From NCBI GenBank assembly GCA_965263335.1, contig CBDHHE010000001.1, positions 1,860,001 through 1,924,000 on the forward strand: 64,000 nucleotides of DNA, read 5' to 3'. Of this stretch, positions 8,304 through 16,409 are shown one piece after another. Source of the DNA: Thermohalobaculum sp965263335 (lineage in GTDB: Bacteria; Pseudomonadota; Alphaproteobacteria; Rhodobacterales; Rhodobacteraceae). Below the pieces are notes generated by a model, which saw only the letters and a list, made by a program, of their open reading frames with translations, had not been told where the DNA came from and did no database searches. Made by a program: the position numbers and the translations under genes. How positions within the stretch are numbered: the first letter of the stretch is position 1; each line of letters opens with the position of its first letter.

Positions 8304-9194
8304 TCAGCAAGCGTCAACTTCAACTCTGTTCCGCCCCCCCTCCTTGGCCTTGTAGAGGAGATTGTCGGCACGGCGTAACGCTGCTTCCCCGCTGACATCG
8401 TAGGCAGTCACCTCCGTCACGCCGAAGCTTGCACTGACCCGGATGAACTTGTCCTCCCAAGGCACATCCTCCAAACTTAGGGCAACCTTGAGCCGGGCGC
8501 ATGCCTGTTCAGCGGCCGAAATCGATGCATGGGGAAAGAGGACTGCAAACTCTTCCCCTCCCAGTCGGCCGATCCGATCGTAGGTGCGGAGCTCCCTCAC
8601 GAGGAGACGCCCGACCGCACAAAGAACCGCATCTCCCGCAGCGTGCCCGTGACTGTCATTCACCTGCTTGAAATGATCCAGATCGATCATCGCGATGGAG
8701 AGTGGTTGTTCGAATCTTTGTGACCGGCTGAACTCCTCCCTCAGCGTTTCGAGGAAGCTGCGTCGGTTGGGCAATGACGTGAGCTCATCGGTGCGCGCAT
8801 CGACCTGAAGACTGCGATACGCAATCTCAATCTCGCGAATACTCAACATCGCAAGCGGCTTACCATCTCTCAGGACAGGCATATGACGAATGTGTTTCTC
8901 CGTCATAAGCGACAGCGTGTCGGAGACATCGTCGTTTTCACCGCTCGATATGACATTTTGCGTCATGATATCGCCCGCCTGATATGCCATCAGACCGCCT
9001 TGAGATGCCGCGTATGTGCGGATCAGGTCCCTCTCAGACACCAACCCGAGAAGATTGTTTTCTTCGTCTGTGATGAGCAATGCACCGATACAGTGGTTCG
9101 TCAGCGTTTCGGCCAACTCCAGCGTCGACGCAGTCGGTCGCGCACAGATGAGCCGCGAATCCTGCTTTGATGCCAACAACTCATGAACGCGCAT
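8304..9194 (-). CDS. Diguanylate cyclase with tandem CBS domains and GGEEF active site
   Basis: A 296-residue cytoplasmic signalling protein. A CBS pair occupies about residues 10-125, and a GGDEF domain follows from about 135 (ARTDELTSLPNRRSF). The active site is GGEEF at about 212-216. An RTYD inhibitory site sits five residues before it, so the enzyme should be active and product-inhibited. CBS pairs bind adenine nucleotides, so c-di-GMP synthesis may be tuned by energy status. I chose the ATG at 9194 because AAGGA lies 9 bp upstream; in-frame starts at 9203, 9242 and 9248 lack that spacing. The gene stands alone between intergenic regions. Confidence 0.87.
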   Translation of the reverse strand: MRVHELLASKQDSRLICARPTASTLELAETLTNHCIGALLITDEENNLLGLVSERDLIRTYAASQGGLMAYQAGDIMTQNVISSGENDDVSDTLSLMTEKHIRHMPVLRDGKPLAMLSIREIEIAYRSLQVDARTDELTSLPNRRSFLETLREEFSRSQRFEQPLSIAMIDLDHFKQVNDSHGHAAGDAVLCAVGRLLVRELRTYDRIGRLGGEEFAVLFPHASISAAEQACARLKVALSLEDVPWEDKFIRVSASFGVTEVTAYDVSGEAALRRADNLLYKAKEGGRNRVEVDAC

Positions 9195-9442
9195 CCCACT
9201 CATTCCTTCGGCTGTGGAGCGTGCAGCCTGCGCCGAAACCATTAACAAATTACGCTCACAGCTGGAATTTCCGATTGTTTTGCAGCGTTCTCGGAGGTTA
9301 ATGGCGATCGACCGGAAACAGACCTCAGGGCTATGGTCTGCCCTCTGCTCTAACCGTTTGGGATGACTGCGTTAACGGAGCTGGGACCTTGGAGACGCTG
9401 CGCTCGCGTCACACGGCCCGAAGCGGCGAAAGCGCAATCGCT

Positions 9443-9925
9443 CTAAAGTTTCCCTGAAGGCGCCATCCGAATGCAATCGTCTTGCTTGACCACTTCCATG
9501 ACAGCGAAGGAGTGAGTCTGCTGAACGTTCGGGAGTTGGCTGATGCGCTCGCCCAGAACCTCGCGGAAATGAGCAATATCGCGGGTGTGCACTTTCAGCA
9601 GGTAGTCGAAGTGGCCAGCAATCATCATACAGGACTGAACCTCGGGAATTTCGCGCACGGCGGCGTTGAATTCTTGCAGCGAGTTGTCACTGCTTTGCGC
9701 GAGGCTGATCTGCACAATTGTCACGTGCGCCACACCCACGGATCGAGGGTCCAATACAGCCCGATATCCTGTAACGACACCGTTTCTTTCGAGCCGACGC
9801 ACACGCTCGGCGCAAGGCGTCTTGGTCAGATTCACGCGATTCGCGAGCTCAACGATCGACAGGCGTCCATTGGCCTGCAGCTCGTCCATTATTCGGCGGT
9901 CAATGTAGTCGAATTCCCTCCGCAT
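9443..9925 (-). CDS. Lrp/AsnC-family transcriptional regulator
   Basis: A 160-residue feast/famine regulator. It has an N-terminal helix-turn-helix (IDRRIMDELQANGRLSIVEL, then ANRVNLTKTPCAERVRRLE) and a C-terminal RAM domain (VQSCMMIAGHFDYLLKVHTR) that binds amino acids and builds octamers. The TPCAERVRRLE recognition helix resembles local activators such as PutR and BkdR more than global Lrp. It is divergent from a UspA gene and an AgcS amino-acid symporter gene, so it probably controls uptake of alanine or a similar amino acid in response to that ligand. Confidence 0.85.
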   Translation of the reverse strand: MRREFDYIDRRIMDELQANGRLSIVELANRVNLTKTPCAERVRRLERNGVVTGYRAVLDPRSVGVAHVTIVQISLAQSSDNSLQEFNAAVREIPEVQSCMMIAGHFDYLLKVHTRDIAHFREVLGERISQLPNVQQTHSFAVMEVVKQDDCIRMAPSGKL

Positions 9926-9959
9926 CAGGAAGATATCCTGTTTTTTTCCGGTTCACAGT

Positions 9960-9987
9960 CAAAATCACTGCCTTATTCCTGATTTTG
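9960..9987. promoter_or_regulatory. Perfect 8-bp inverted repeat upstream of the Lrp gene
   Basis: CAAAATCA (9960-9967) and TGATTTTG (9980-9987) are perfect inverted copies 12 bp apart. They lie in an AT-rich patch of the divergent region between the Lrp-type gene (start 9925) and the uspA/agcS pair (start 10134). AT-rich dyads of this kind are typical Lrp/AsnC binding sites, so this is a likely operator for the adjacent regulator. Confidence 0.45.
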
Positions 9988-10133
9988 GGCACATAAACCA
10001 GTCGTTTTTCCTAAAATGTTAATTGTGAGAGCACGCTGAAATCGTCGCCCCTTCCCGCCTCAGCTCCTGAGAAAATGGGCCTCTCTCACGGTGGGAGCCT
10101 CACTCTGGGGGCGCAACTGGGAGCAAGAACGAC

Positions 10134-10571
10134 GTGAGTACGAAACTGGTCATCGGCCTCGACGGGGAGGCCTCGGGAGAACGGGCGCTTGCCTATGCGA
10201 GGCGTCTGTCGGGCCTCATCGGGACGTGCGAGATGTTGATCGTCTACGTTGTTGAATGGTCGCCCTTCTCTTTCCAGACGGCGGAGGAAAACGCGGAGCG
10301 CCACAAGCGTCGGGAAGAGGAAATCTCGGTCGCCATGGAACGGGTGGTCGATCCGGCGGTCTCGGCGCTGGAAAAGGACGGGTTCAAAGCCCGCGGGATG
10401 GTCAAGCACGGTGATGTTGCAGAGGTGCTCAACCGCGTCGCCATCGAAGAAAACGCCGATCAACTCATCGTCGGACGAGCGTCGGAAGGCGGGTTCGCAA
10501 AGCGCATATTCGGCACGGCAACCGCCTCGCTGGTCATGCAGGCAAACGTACCCGTTACAGTCGTGGGTTGA
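10134..10571 (+). CDS. Universal stress protein UspA family
   Basis: A 145-residue single-domain Usp protein. It begins KLVIGLDGEASGERALAYAR and ends with a nucleotide-binding loop region (LIVGRASEGGFAKRIFGTAT) and NVPVTVVG. The loop is close to the ATP-binding G-x2-G-x9-G(S/T) pattern, but a Ser replaces the second Gly, so ATP binding is uncertain. Translation begins at GTG 10134. The symporter gene starts 12 bp after its stop, so the two form an operon. Usp proteins encoded next to transporters are thought to regulate the partner, which is the likely role here. Confidence 0.85.
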   Translation: MSTKLVIGLDGEASGERALAYARRLSGLIGTCEMLIVYVVEWSPFSFQTAEENAERHKRREEEISVAMERVVDPAVSALEKDGFKARGMVKHGDVAEVLNRVAIEENADQLIVGRASEGGFAKRIFGTATASLVMQANVPVTVVG

Positions 10572-10582
10572 GAGGAGACAAA

Positions 10583-12133
10583 ATGAGAATCCAAGCAAGA
10601 TTTCCGATCGCGCTGGCGGCTGCATTGGCCGCGTCGCCACTCGCGCACGCTCAGGATCAGGGCGGTCTCGATGCCGCCGTGAACGAAGCATTCGCGTCAT
10701 CGACCGGCTGGTTCGTAAATTTGATTTTCGCACCCATCCCTGGGACGAGCTTCCCATGGATCGTGCTTTGGCTTGTTGTTGCTGCCACGGTTTTCACAGT
10801 CTACTTCGCTTTTGTGCAGATACGGTTCTTCGGTCATGCGGTTGCCCTGGTGAGGGGCGACTATGCTGACCCGAATGACGCTGGGGAAGTCAGCCACTTT
10901 CAAGCGCTCGCAACCGCGCTCTCGGGCACCGTCGGTCTCGGCAACATTGCCGGCGTAGCCGTTGCCGTCGGGATCGGCGGACCCGGGGCCACCTTCTGGA
11001 TGATCCTGGCCGGTCTTCTGGGAATGGCGTCGAAGTTCACGGAGTGCACGCTCGGCGTGAAGTACCGCAACGAATACCCGGACGGCACGGTTTCCGGTGG
11101 CCCGATGTACTACATCTCCAAGGGTTTCAAGGAGTTAGGTCTGCCTGGCGGCAAGATCCTTGCAGTGCTGTTTTCGGTGTTCTGCATCCTAGGAGCGCTT
11201 GGCGGCGGAAACATGTTCCAGGCCAATCAGGCGCACGCGCAGATCTCGGGCATCGTTGGTGACTTCCCCGGCTGGATCACAGGCGTCGTCTTTGCGGGTG
11301 TGGTGTTCGCCGTGATCGTCGGCGGACTGAAGTCGATCGCGCAGGTCACCGAGAAAGTCGTGCCGTTCATGGGCATCATGTATGTCGGCGCCGCTCTGAT
11401 CATCCTGATCATAAACTACGACAAGATCGGATGGGCGTTCGGTCAGATTTTCGAGGGCGCATTCACCGGGCTCGGCGTTGCCGGCGGCATGGTGGGCGCA
11501 TTGATCCAGGGCTTCAAGCGTGCCGCGTTCTCGAATGAAGCGGGCGTCGGTTCGGCCGCGATTGCGCACTCCGCCGTCCGCACCAACGAGCCCATCACCG
11601 AAGGGTTCGTGTCCCTGCTGGAACCTCTGATCGATACCGTGATCATTTGCACAATGACCGCCTTGGTGATCACAATCTCCGGCCAGCTCCTGACGGATCC
11701 CGAAACCGGACTCTATGTCCTCGATGGCTCGAGCATTGCGACTGTCGACGGCAACTCAGGTGTCGCACTCACATCGGCAGCGTTCGGCTCGACCATCAGT
11801 TGGTTCCCCTACATCCTCGCGATTGCAGTCGTCTTGTTCGCTTTCTCGACGATGATCTCGTGGTCCTACTATGGTCTGAAGAGCTGGACCTACCTGTTTG
11901 GCGAAGGCAAGATCACGGAACTGGTATTCAAGGTGATCTTCTGCATCTTCGTCGTGATCGGCGCTGCGGCGAGCCTTGGCCCGGTGATCGACTTCTCCGA
12001 CGCCGCGATTTTCGCGATGGCGGTTGTCAACATCACTGCGCTCTACTTCCTCATGAAAGTTGTCCGCGCCGAGCTGAACTCGTATGCCTCCCGGCTCGCC
12101 TCCGGTGAAATCAGAAAGTTCGCAAAGAACTGA
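10583..12133 (+). CDS. AgcS-family sodium:alanine/glycine symporter
   Basis: A 516-residue polytopic membrane protein of the alanine or glycine:cation symporter family. The family signature is seen in TALSGTVGLGNIAGVAVAVG, with further conserved blocks EAGVGSAAIAHSAVRT and ISWSYYGLKSWTYLFGEGK. The N-terminus looks like a cleavable signal sequence (ALAAALAASPLAHAQDQ) before the first core helix, a feature of some marine members. The ATG at 10583 has GAGGAG just upstream. It is co-transcribed with uspA and faces an Lrp regulator gene, supporting amino-acid uptake driven by Na+. A strong hairpin follows the stop. Confidence 0.9.
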   Translation: MRIQARFPIALAAALAASPLAHAQDQGGLDAAVNEAFASSTGWFVNLIFAPIPGTSFPWIVLWLVVAATVFTVYFAFVQIRFFGHAVALVRGDYADPNDAGEVSHFQALATALSGTVGLGNIAGVAVAVGIGGPGATFWMILAGLLGMASKFTECTLGVKYRNEYPDGTVSGGPMYYISKGFKELGLPGGKILAVLFSVFCILGALGGGNMFQANQAHAQISGIVGDFPGWITGVVFAGVVFAVIVGGLKSIAQVTEKVVPFMGIMYVGAALIILIINYDKIGWAFGQIFEGAFTGLGVAGGMVGALIQGFKRAAFSNEAGVGSAAIAHSAVRTNEPITEGFVSLLEPLIDTVIICTMTALVITISGQLLTDPETGLYVLDGSSIATVDGNSGVALTSAAFGSTISWFPYILAIAVVLFAFSTMISWSYYGLKSWTYLFGEGKITELVFKVIFCIFVVIGAAASLGPVIDFSDAAIFAMAVVNITALYFLMKVVRAELNSYASRLASGEIRKFAKN

Positions 12134-12141
12134 CGAATATG

Positions 12142-12165
12142 CGGGACGGCTGACAGGCCGTCCCG
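12142..12165 (+). terminator. Rho-independent terminator-like hairpin after agcS-type gene
   Basis: CGGGACGGC (12142-12150) pairs perfectly with GCCGTCCCG (12157-12165) around a 6-nt loop, followed by a short TTT. It starts 9 bp after the symporter stop and can serve both this gene and the convergent Fur-type gene ending at 12190. Confidence 0.7.
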
Positions 12166-12189
12166 TTTCAAATCCATCTGGCGTCGGTT

Positions 12190-12624
12190 CTACGAGTTGC
12201 GGCTTTTCCTGCAGTAGAGTTCCAACCGATGCGAGACGATCTCGTAGCCATGCTGCCTTGCAATCTCGCGCTGCAGCGTTTCGATTTCTGCGGAGACAAA
12301 CTCGATGACGTCCCCGGAATCCACATCCACAATGTGATCGTGGTGCGGCGTGTCCGAGGTCTCGAACCGCGCGGATGCCCCTTCGAACTCGAGCCGATGT
12401 ACCACGCCCTTCTCCGACAACGCGGCCAGGGTCCGGTACGTTGTTGCGAGCGAGACCGTTGAATCCAGAGTTTGCGCGCGCCGATGTACTTCGTTCGCAT
12501 CCGGATGATCCTGAGCCTCAGATAGAACTCGAAAAATCGCCCGCCTCTGCCGGGTGACCTTGAGTCCGGCGGCGCGGATCGCTTGATCGGCGATTTCGTA
12601 GGCTTTGGAGTTGGTCATTCGCAT
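12190..12624 (-). CDS. mur: Fur-family regulator, manganese-responsive Mur type
   Basis: A 144-residue Fur superfamily protein: winged helix (KVTRQRRAIFRVLSEAQDHP, SLATTYRTLAALSEKGVVHR) followed by the metal-binding dimerisation domain (TPHHDHIVDVDSGDVIEFVS). The CxxC motifs of Fur/Zur are absent, and the HHDHIVDVDSGDVIEF block matches the alphaproteobacterial Mur clade that senses manganese. It is divergent from sitABCD, with a 15-bp palindrome between them. This is the usual Mur arrangement, in which Mn-loaded Mur represses sit. Start choices are ATG 12624 or ATG 12618; neither has a clear ribosome site. Confidence 0.82.
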   Translation of the reverse strand: MRMTNSKAYEIADQAIRAAGLKVTRQRRAIFRVLSEAQDHPDANEVHRRAQTLDSTVSLATTYRTLAALSEKGVVHRLEFEGASARFETSDTPHHDHIVDVDSGDVIEFVSAEIETLQREIARQHGYEIVSHRLELYCRKSRNS

Positions 12625-12635
12625 CTAGTAACGCG

Positions 12636-12656
12636 AGTTGCGAGGCAAGAGCAACT
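12636..12656. promoter_or_regulatory. Second dyad in the mur-sit intergenic region
   Basis: AGTTGC (12636-12641) and GCAACT (12651-12656) form a perfect 6-bp inverted repeat with a 9-bp spacer, lying 12 bp upstream of the regulator's start codon. It may be the autoregulatory Mur site. It differs in spacing from the strong palindrome at 12691, so support is modest. Confidence 0.3.
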
Positions 12657-12690
12657 TTAAATGAGAATAGGTCGCAATTACGTTGACTCA

Positions 12691-12705
12691 TGCGAGTTAG
12701 TCGCA
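12691..12705 (+). promoter_or_regulatory. Probable Mur operator over the sitA promoter
   Basis: TGCGAGTTAGTCGCA is a perfect 5-5-5 inverted repeat, extended by A/T to a 17-bp dyad at 12690-12706. It fills the 17-bp gap between a TTGACT at 12683-12688 and a TTAACG at 12706-12711, so a bound repressor would cover the promoter. GTCGCAATTACG at 12671 and GTCGCATTAACG at 12700 are near direct repeats, hinting at an additional half-site. Confidence 0.6.
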
Positions 12706-12746
12706 TTAACGACGATGAAGCGGAGGCGGATCTTACGGAGAACGGA

Positions 12747-13646
12747 ATGCGCGGTGCGTTTCACAAGCTTGTTGCCGCAGCACTGCTGATTTCAGCAACG
12801 GGCCCGGCACTCGCCGATGAAAAGATGAAAGTCGTGACGACCTTCACCGTCCTGGCCGACATGGCACAGAACGTGGCGGGTGACATGGCCGACGTGGTGT
12901 CGATCACAAAGCCCGGAGCCGAAATACACGGGTACCAGCCGACGCCGCAGGACATCGTGAGGGCCACAAGCGCAGACCTCATCCTCTGGAACGGTCTGAA
13001 CCTCGAGCTCTGGTTCGAGCAATTCCTCTCCAATCTCGGTGACATCCCGTCAGTTACGCTGACCGAAGGCATCGACCCGATCCCGATTTCAGAGGGCACC
13101 TACAAGGACAAACCTAATCCGCACGCCTGGATGGGTCTGAACAACGCAATTGTCTATATCGACAACATCGCAGAGGCCTTTGCAGCGCATGATCCGGACA
13201 ACGCCACAGCCTACCTGGAAAACGCCGAAGCCTATAAAGATCAGTTGCGCGACACCATCGAGCCACTGCGCAATCAAATCGCACAGCTTCCTCCGGATCG
13301 ACGATGGCTGGTCACCTGCGAGGGGGCGTTCAGCTACCTTGCTCGGGACTTTGGCCTGCATGAGCTCTATCTCTGGCCAATGAACGCCGATCAGGTGGGC
13401 ACACCTCAACAAGTGCGCACCGTGATCGATGCAGTCCGGGCCAACAACGTCCCAGTGGTGTTCTGTGAGAGCACGGTGAACACTTCGCCCGCCAAGCAGG
13501 TCGCGCGCGAGACAGGTGTCATCTACGGCGGAGTGCTCTATGTAGATAGTCTATCGGAAGCGGGTGGTCCGGTGCCAACATACCTGGATTTGCTGACAGT
13601 CACCTCGCGCAGAGTTGCCGAGGGTTTGGCTGCGGGCACGAACTGA
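12747..13646 (+). CDS. sitA: Manganese/iron ABC transporter substrate-binding protein SitA
   Basis: A 299-residue cluster A-I metal receptor. It has a Sec signal peptide (LVAAALLISATGPALADE) and the four metal ligands of the SitA/MntC/PsaA group: His in AEIHGYQPTPQD, His in KPNPHAWMGL, Glu in TCEGAFSYLARD and Asp in YVDSLSEAGG. The HHED set favours Mn over Zn. The ATG at 12747 is preceded by GGAG at 12737-12740. The longer frame from 12690 would place the operator inside the coding region and is rejected. It heads sitABCD and delivers Mn(II) to the SitCD pore. Confidence 0.92.
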   Translation: MRGAFHKLVAAALLISATGPALADEKMKVVTTFTVLADMAQNVAGDMADVVSITKPGAEIHGYQPTPQDIVRATSADLILWNGLNLELWFEQFLSNLGDIPSVTLTEGIDPIPISEGTYKDKPNPHAWMGLNNAIVYIDNIAEAFAAHDPDNATAYLENAEAYKDQLRDTIEPLRNQIAQLPPDRRWLVTCEGAFSYLARDFGLHELYLWPMNADQVGTPQQVRTVIDAVRANNVPVVFCESTVNTSPAKQVARETGVIYGGVLYVDSLSEAGGPVPTYLDLLTVTSRRVAEGLAAGTN

Positions 13647-13656
13647 GGTGACCCAG

Positions 13657-14649
13657 ATGTCGGGACGGTCCCCAACGCTAGGACTGGCGCATACGGCAAG
13701 TCTCGCTCGCGTGGGAAAAGCAATGACCGATCAGGTCGCTCAGAGATCTGTGCTGGAGAGAAACCGGCGCGGTCAGGACGTTGTTTCCCGGGAGAAACCG
13801 GGTACTGGACTTGCTGTCGAAGATGTCACGGTCACCTACCGCAACGGCCATACCGCGCTGTGGAACGCCACCTTCGAGATCCCGCGGGGCACTGTCACGG
13901 CGCTTGTCGGGGTAAACGGCGCAGGAAAGTCCACCCTCTTCAAGGCAATCATGGGGTTTGTTCCGGTCGCGCAGGGCAACATCCAGATCCTCGGCCACTC
14001 AGTGCGGCAAGCATTGCGTGAGAACCTCGTCGCCTATGTGCCCCAATCGGAAGAGGTCGACTGGGCATTCCCTGTCCTCGTTGAAGACGTGGTGATGATG
14101 GGGCGCTACGGCCATATGGGCTTTCTGCGCCGCGCCTCTGCCAAGGACCATGCAGCCGTGGACGAAGCGCTCGAACGCGTCGGCATGTCTGACTTCCGCC
14201 ATCGCCAGATCGGCGAGCTGTCAGGTGGCCAGCGCAAGCGGGTTTTCCTTGCACGAGCACTGGCGCAGGACGGCCAGATCATCCTTCTTGACGAGCCTTT
14301 CACGGGCATCGACGTGAAGACGGAGGAGCAGATCATCGGTCTGCTGCGCGTCATGCGCGATGAAAATCGCGTGATGCTGGTCTCAACCCATAACCTCGGA
14401 TCCGTACCGGAGTTCTGCGACCGGGCCGTGCTGGTGAAGGGCACGGTTCTCGCCTATGGCATCACCGAGTCCATCTTCACACGGCAGAACCTAGAAAATG
14501 CATTCGGCGGCGTTCTGCGACACATCACGCTTGGGGGCCCGGCGCTGCATGACGACGGCGACACCCGCGAGGTGACGATCCTGACCGACGACGAACGGCC
14601 GTTCGTCCAGTATGGCGAGAAAACCCACACCACCGAGACCGACGGGTGA
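13657..14649 (+). CDS. sitB: Manganese/iron ABC transporter ATP-binding protein SitB
   Basis: A 330-residue ATPase subunit. An unusual 45-50 residue N-terminal extension precedes the ABC domain (Walker A GVNGAGKST, signature LSGGQRKR, Walker B IILLDEPF). The C-terminal tail (LGGPALHDDGDTREVTILTD) is characteristic of SitB. The ATG at 13657 has GAGGTGA at 13645-13651 upstream. The coding region could alternatively begin at the internal ATG at 13723 (MTDQVAQ), which would remove most of the extension. It overlaps sitC by 4 bp. It energises Mn(II) import through SitC and SitD. Confidence 0.9.
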   Translation: MSGRSPTLGLAHTASLARVGKAMTDQVAQRSVLERNRRGQDVVSREKPGTGLAVEDVTVTYRNGHTALWNATFEIPRGTVTALVGVNGAGKSTLFKAIMGFVPVAQGNIQILGHSVRQALRENLVAYVPQSEEVDWAFPVLVEDVVMMGRYGHMGFLRRASAKDHAAVDEALERVGMSDFRHRQIGELSGGQRKRVFLARALAQDGQIILLDEPFTGIDVKTEEQIIGLLRVMRDENRVMLVSTHNLGSVPEFCDRAVLVKGTVLAYGITESIFTRQNLENAFGGVLRHITLGGPALHDDGDTREVTILTDDERPFVQYGEKTHTTETDG

Positions 14650-15521
14650 GCACGCTGCTGGAGCCATTCACCTACTCCTACATGACGAATGCCATGTGGG
14701 TCTCCGCACTGGTGGGTGGCGTGTGTGCATTCCTCTCGGTTTATCTGATGCTCAAGGGCTGGTCGCTGATCGGCGACGCGCTCTCGCATTCGGTCGTGCC
14801 CGGCGTTGCCGGCGCCTACATCCTGGGTTTGCCGTTCGCGCTCGGGGCCTTCATCGCAGGCGGGCTGGCCGCCGGAGCGATGCTGTTCCTCTCCGAGCGC
14901 TCCGGGCTCAAACCCGACGTCATCATCGGCCTGATCTTCACCTCGTTCTTCGGTCTGGGCCTATTCATGGTTTCCATCAATCCGATGGCTGTGTCCGTGC
15001 AGACCATAACCATGGGCAACATCCTGGCCATTGATCCGGAAGATACACTCCAGCTTGCGATCATCGGTTTCGTGTCCCTCGCCGTCCTGACGGCAAAGTG
15101 GAAAGACCTGATGGTGGTATTCTTCGACGAGAGCCACGCCCGTTCGATCGGTCTTAACCCCGCCGCCCTGAAAGCTGTCTTCTTCGTGCTTCTCTCTGCG
15201 TGCGTTGTGGCGGCAATGCAGACGGTCGGCGCCTTCCTCGTGATCGCCTTGGTGGTCACACCCGGCGCAACCGCCTACCTCCTTTGCGATCGGTTCCCAG
15301 GTCTGATCCTGACCTCGGTTGCGATTGGCGCGTCATCCAGTTTTCTGGGGGCGTACATCAGCTACTTCATCGACGGTGCAACCGGTGGAATCATCGTCGT
15401 GCTGCAAACCTTGATCTTTCTGCTGGCGTTCGTGTTTGCTCCGAAACACGGACTGCTCGCAGCACGTCGCAAAGCTGCGCAGGCACTGCAGAACGCTCCT
15501 ACCAGCGAGGCGGTTGGTTGA
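14646..15521 (+). CDS. sitC: Manganese/iron ABC transporter permease SitC
   Basis: A 291-residue ABC-3 family permease with about eight or nine hydrophobic segments. Conserved blocks are LKGWSLIGDALSHSVVPGVA and MQTVGAFLVIALVVTPGATA. It starts at GTG 14646 inside the sitB stop, and its own stop overlaps the start of sitD. Together with SitD it forms the heterodimeric channel. The second permease is a clear paralogue, as is normal for sit systems. Confidence 0.9.
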   Translation: MSTLLEPFTYSYMTNAMWVSALVGGVCAFLSVYLMLKGWSLIGDALSHSVVPGVAGAYILGLPFALGAFIAGGLAAGAMLFLSERSGLKPDVIIGLIFTSFFGLGLFMVSINPMAVSVQTITMGNILAIDPEDTLQLAIIGFVSLAVLTAKWKDLMVVFFDESHARSIGLNPAALKAVFFVLLSACVVAAMQTVGAFLVIALVVTPGATAYLLCDRFPGLILTSVAIGASSSFLGAYISYFIDGATGGIIVVLQTLIFLLAFVFAPKHGLLAARRKAAQALQNAPTSEAVG

Positions 15522-16375
15522 GCATCGATGTCCTTCTGATGCCGTTTCAATTCGGCTTCATGCACAACGCCTTCTACATCTCGGCGATGGTTGCGGTGCC
15601 AACCGCACTGCTCTCGTGCTTTCTCGTACTGAAGGGTTGGGCGTTGATGGGGGATGCCGTGAGCCATGCGGTGCTGCCCGGAGTCGTCGTCGCCTACATC
15701 ACAGGCATCCCATTGATCATTGGCGCGTTCGCCGCGGGCATGACCTGTGCGGTCGCCACCGGCTATCTGGCGGACAACAGCCGGGTCAAGCAGGACACGG
15801 TGATGGGTGTCGTGTTCTCCGGAATGTTCGGGCTCGGGATCGTGCTCTACGTCTCGATCGACACAAATGCCCACCTCAACCATATCCTGTTTGGCAACAT
15901 GCTCGGGGTCGAGCGCCACGAACTCTGGACCGCCGGCCTGATCTCGGCGGGTGTCACCTCCGTCGTTGCGCTGAAGTGGCGCGATCTGCTGCTCTACAGC
16001 TTCGACCCCGCCCACGCCCAGGCGTCAGGGCTTCCAGTGAAAGCGCTGCACTATGGCCTCTTGGCTGCCTTGTCACTTTGCATCGTGGCCACGCTCGCTG
16101 CCGCAGGATTGATCCTGGCCATCGGCTTGCTGATCGCGCCTGGCGCCATCGCCTTCCTGCTCGTGCGGAGGTTCGGTGCGATGATGATCGTATCCGTGGT
16201 CGTGTGCGTCTGCTCAATGCTCGCGGGAACATATCTCAGCTTCTACATCGACAGCGCACCTGCACCGACGATCATCCTGATCCTGTCAGCGGTGTTTGTC
16301 GTCGCGTTCGTTCGAAGGATCAGCCTTACCCGAAAGCTGTCCGGGCGAACCATCGAGGCAGCTTCGGCAAAGTAG
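15518..16375 (+). CDS. sitD: Manganese/iron ABC transporter permease SitD
   Basis: A 285-residue ABC-3 permease paralogous to SitC (LKGWALMGDAVSHAVLPGVV, LAAAGLILAIGLLIAPGAIA). I place the start at TTG 15518, overlapping the sitC stop as TTGA, because the resulting N-terminus (MSIDVLLMPFQFGFMHNAF) matches the usual SitD start. ATG 15539 is the alternative and would lose seven residues. It is the last gene of sitABCD. The next gene is convergent, 34 bp away. Confidence 0.88.
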   Translation: MSIDVLLMPFQFGFMHNAFYISAMVAVPTALLSCFLVLKGWALMGDAVSHAVLPGVVVAYITGIPLIIGAFAAGMTCAVATGYLADNSRVKQDTVMGVVFSGMFGLGIVLYVSIDTNAHLNHILFGNMLGVERHELWTAGLISAGVTSVVALKWRDLLLYSFDPAHAQASGLPVKALHYGLLAALSLCIVATLAAAGLILAIGLLIAPGAIAFLLVRRFGAMMIVSVVVCVCSMLAGTYLSFYIDSAPAPTIILILSAVFVVAFVRRISLTRKLSGRTIEAASAK

Positions 16376-16409
16376 CCGCCTCGCGATCCTCGCGCACAAC
16401 CCGGATCAT

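Noticed and set aside
12690..12746. Upstream ATG at 12690 as the sitA start
   Set aside because: It would put the operator inside the coding region and lengthen the signal peptide with 19 acidic residues; the ATG at 12747 has a ribosome site.
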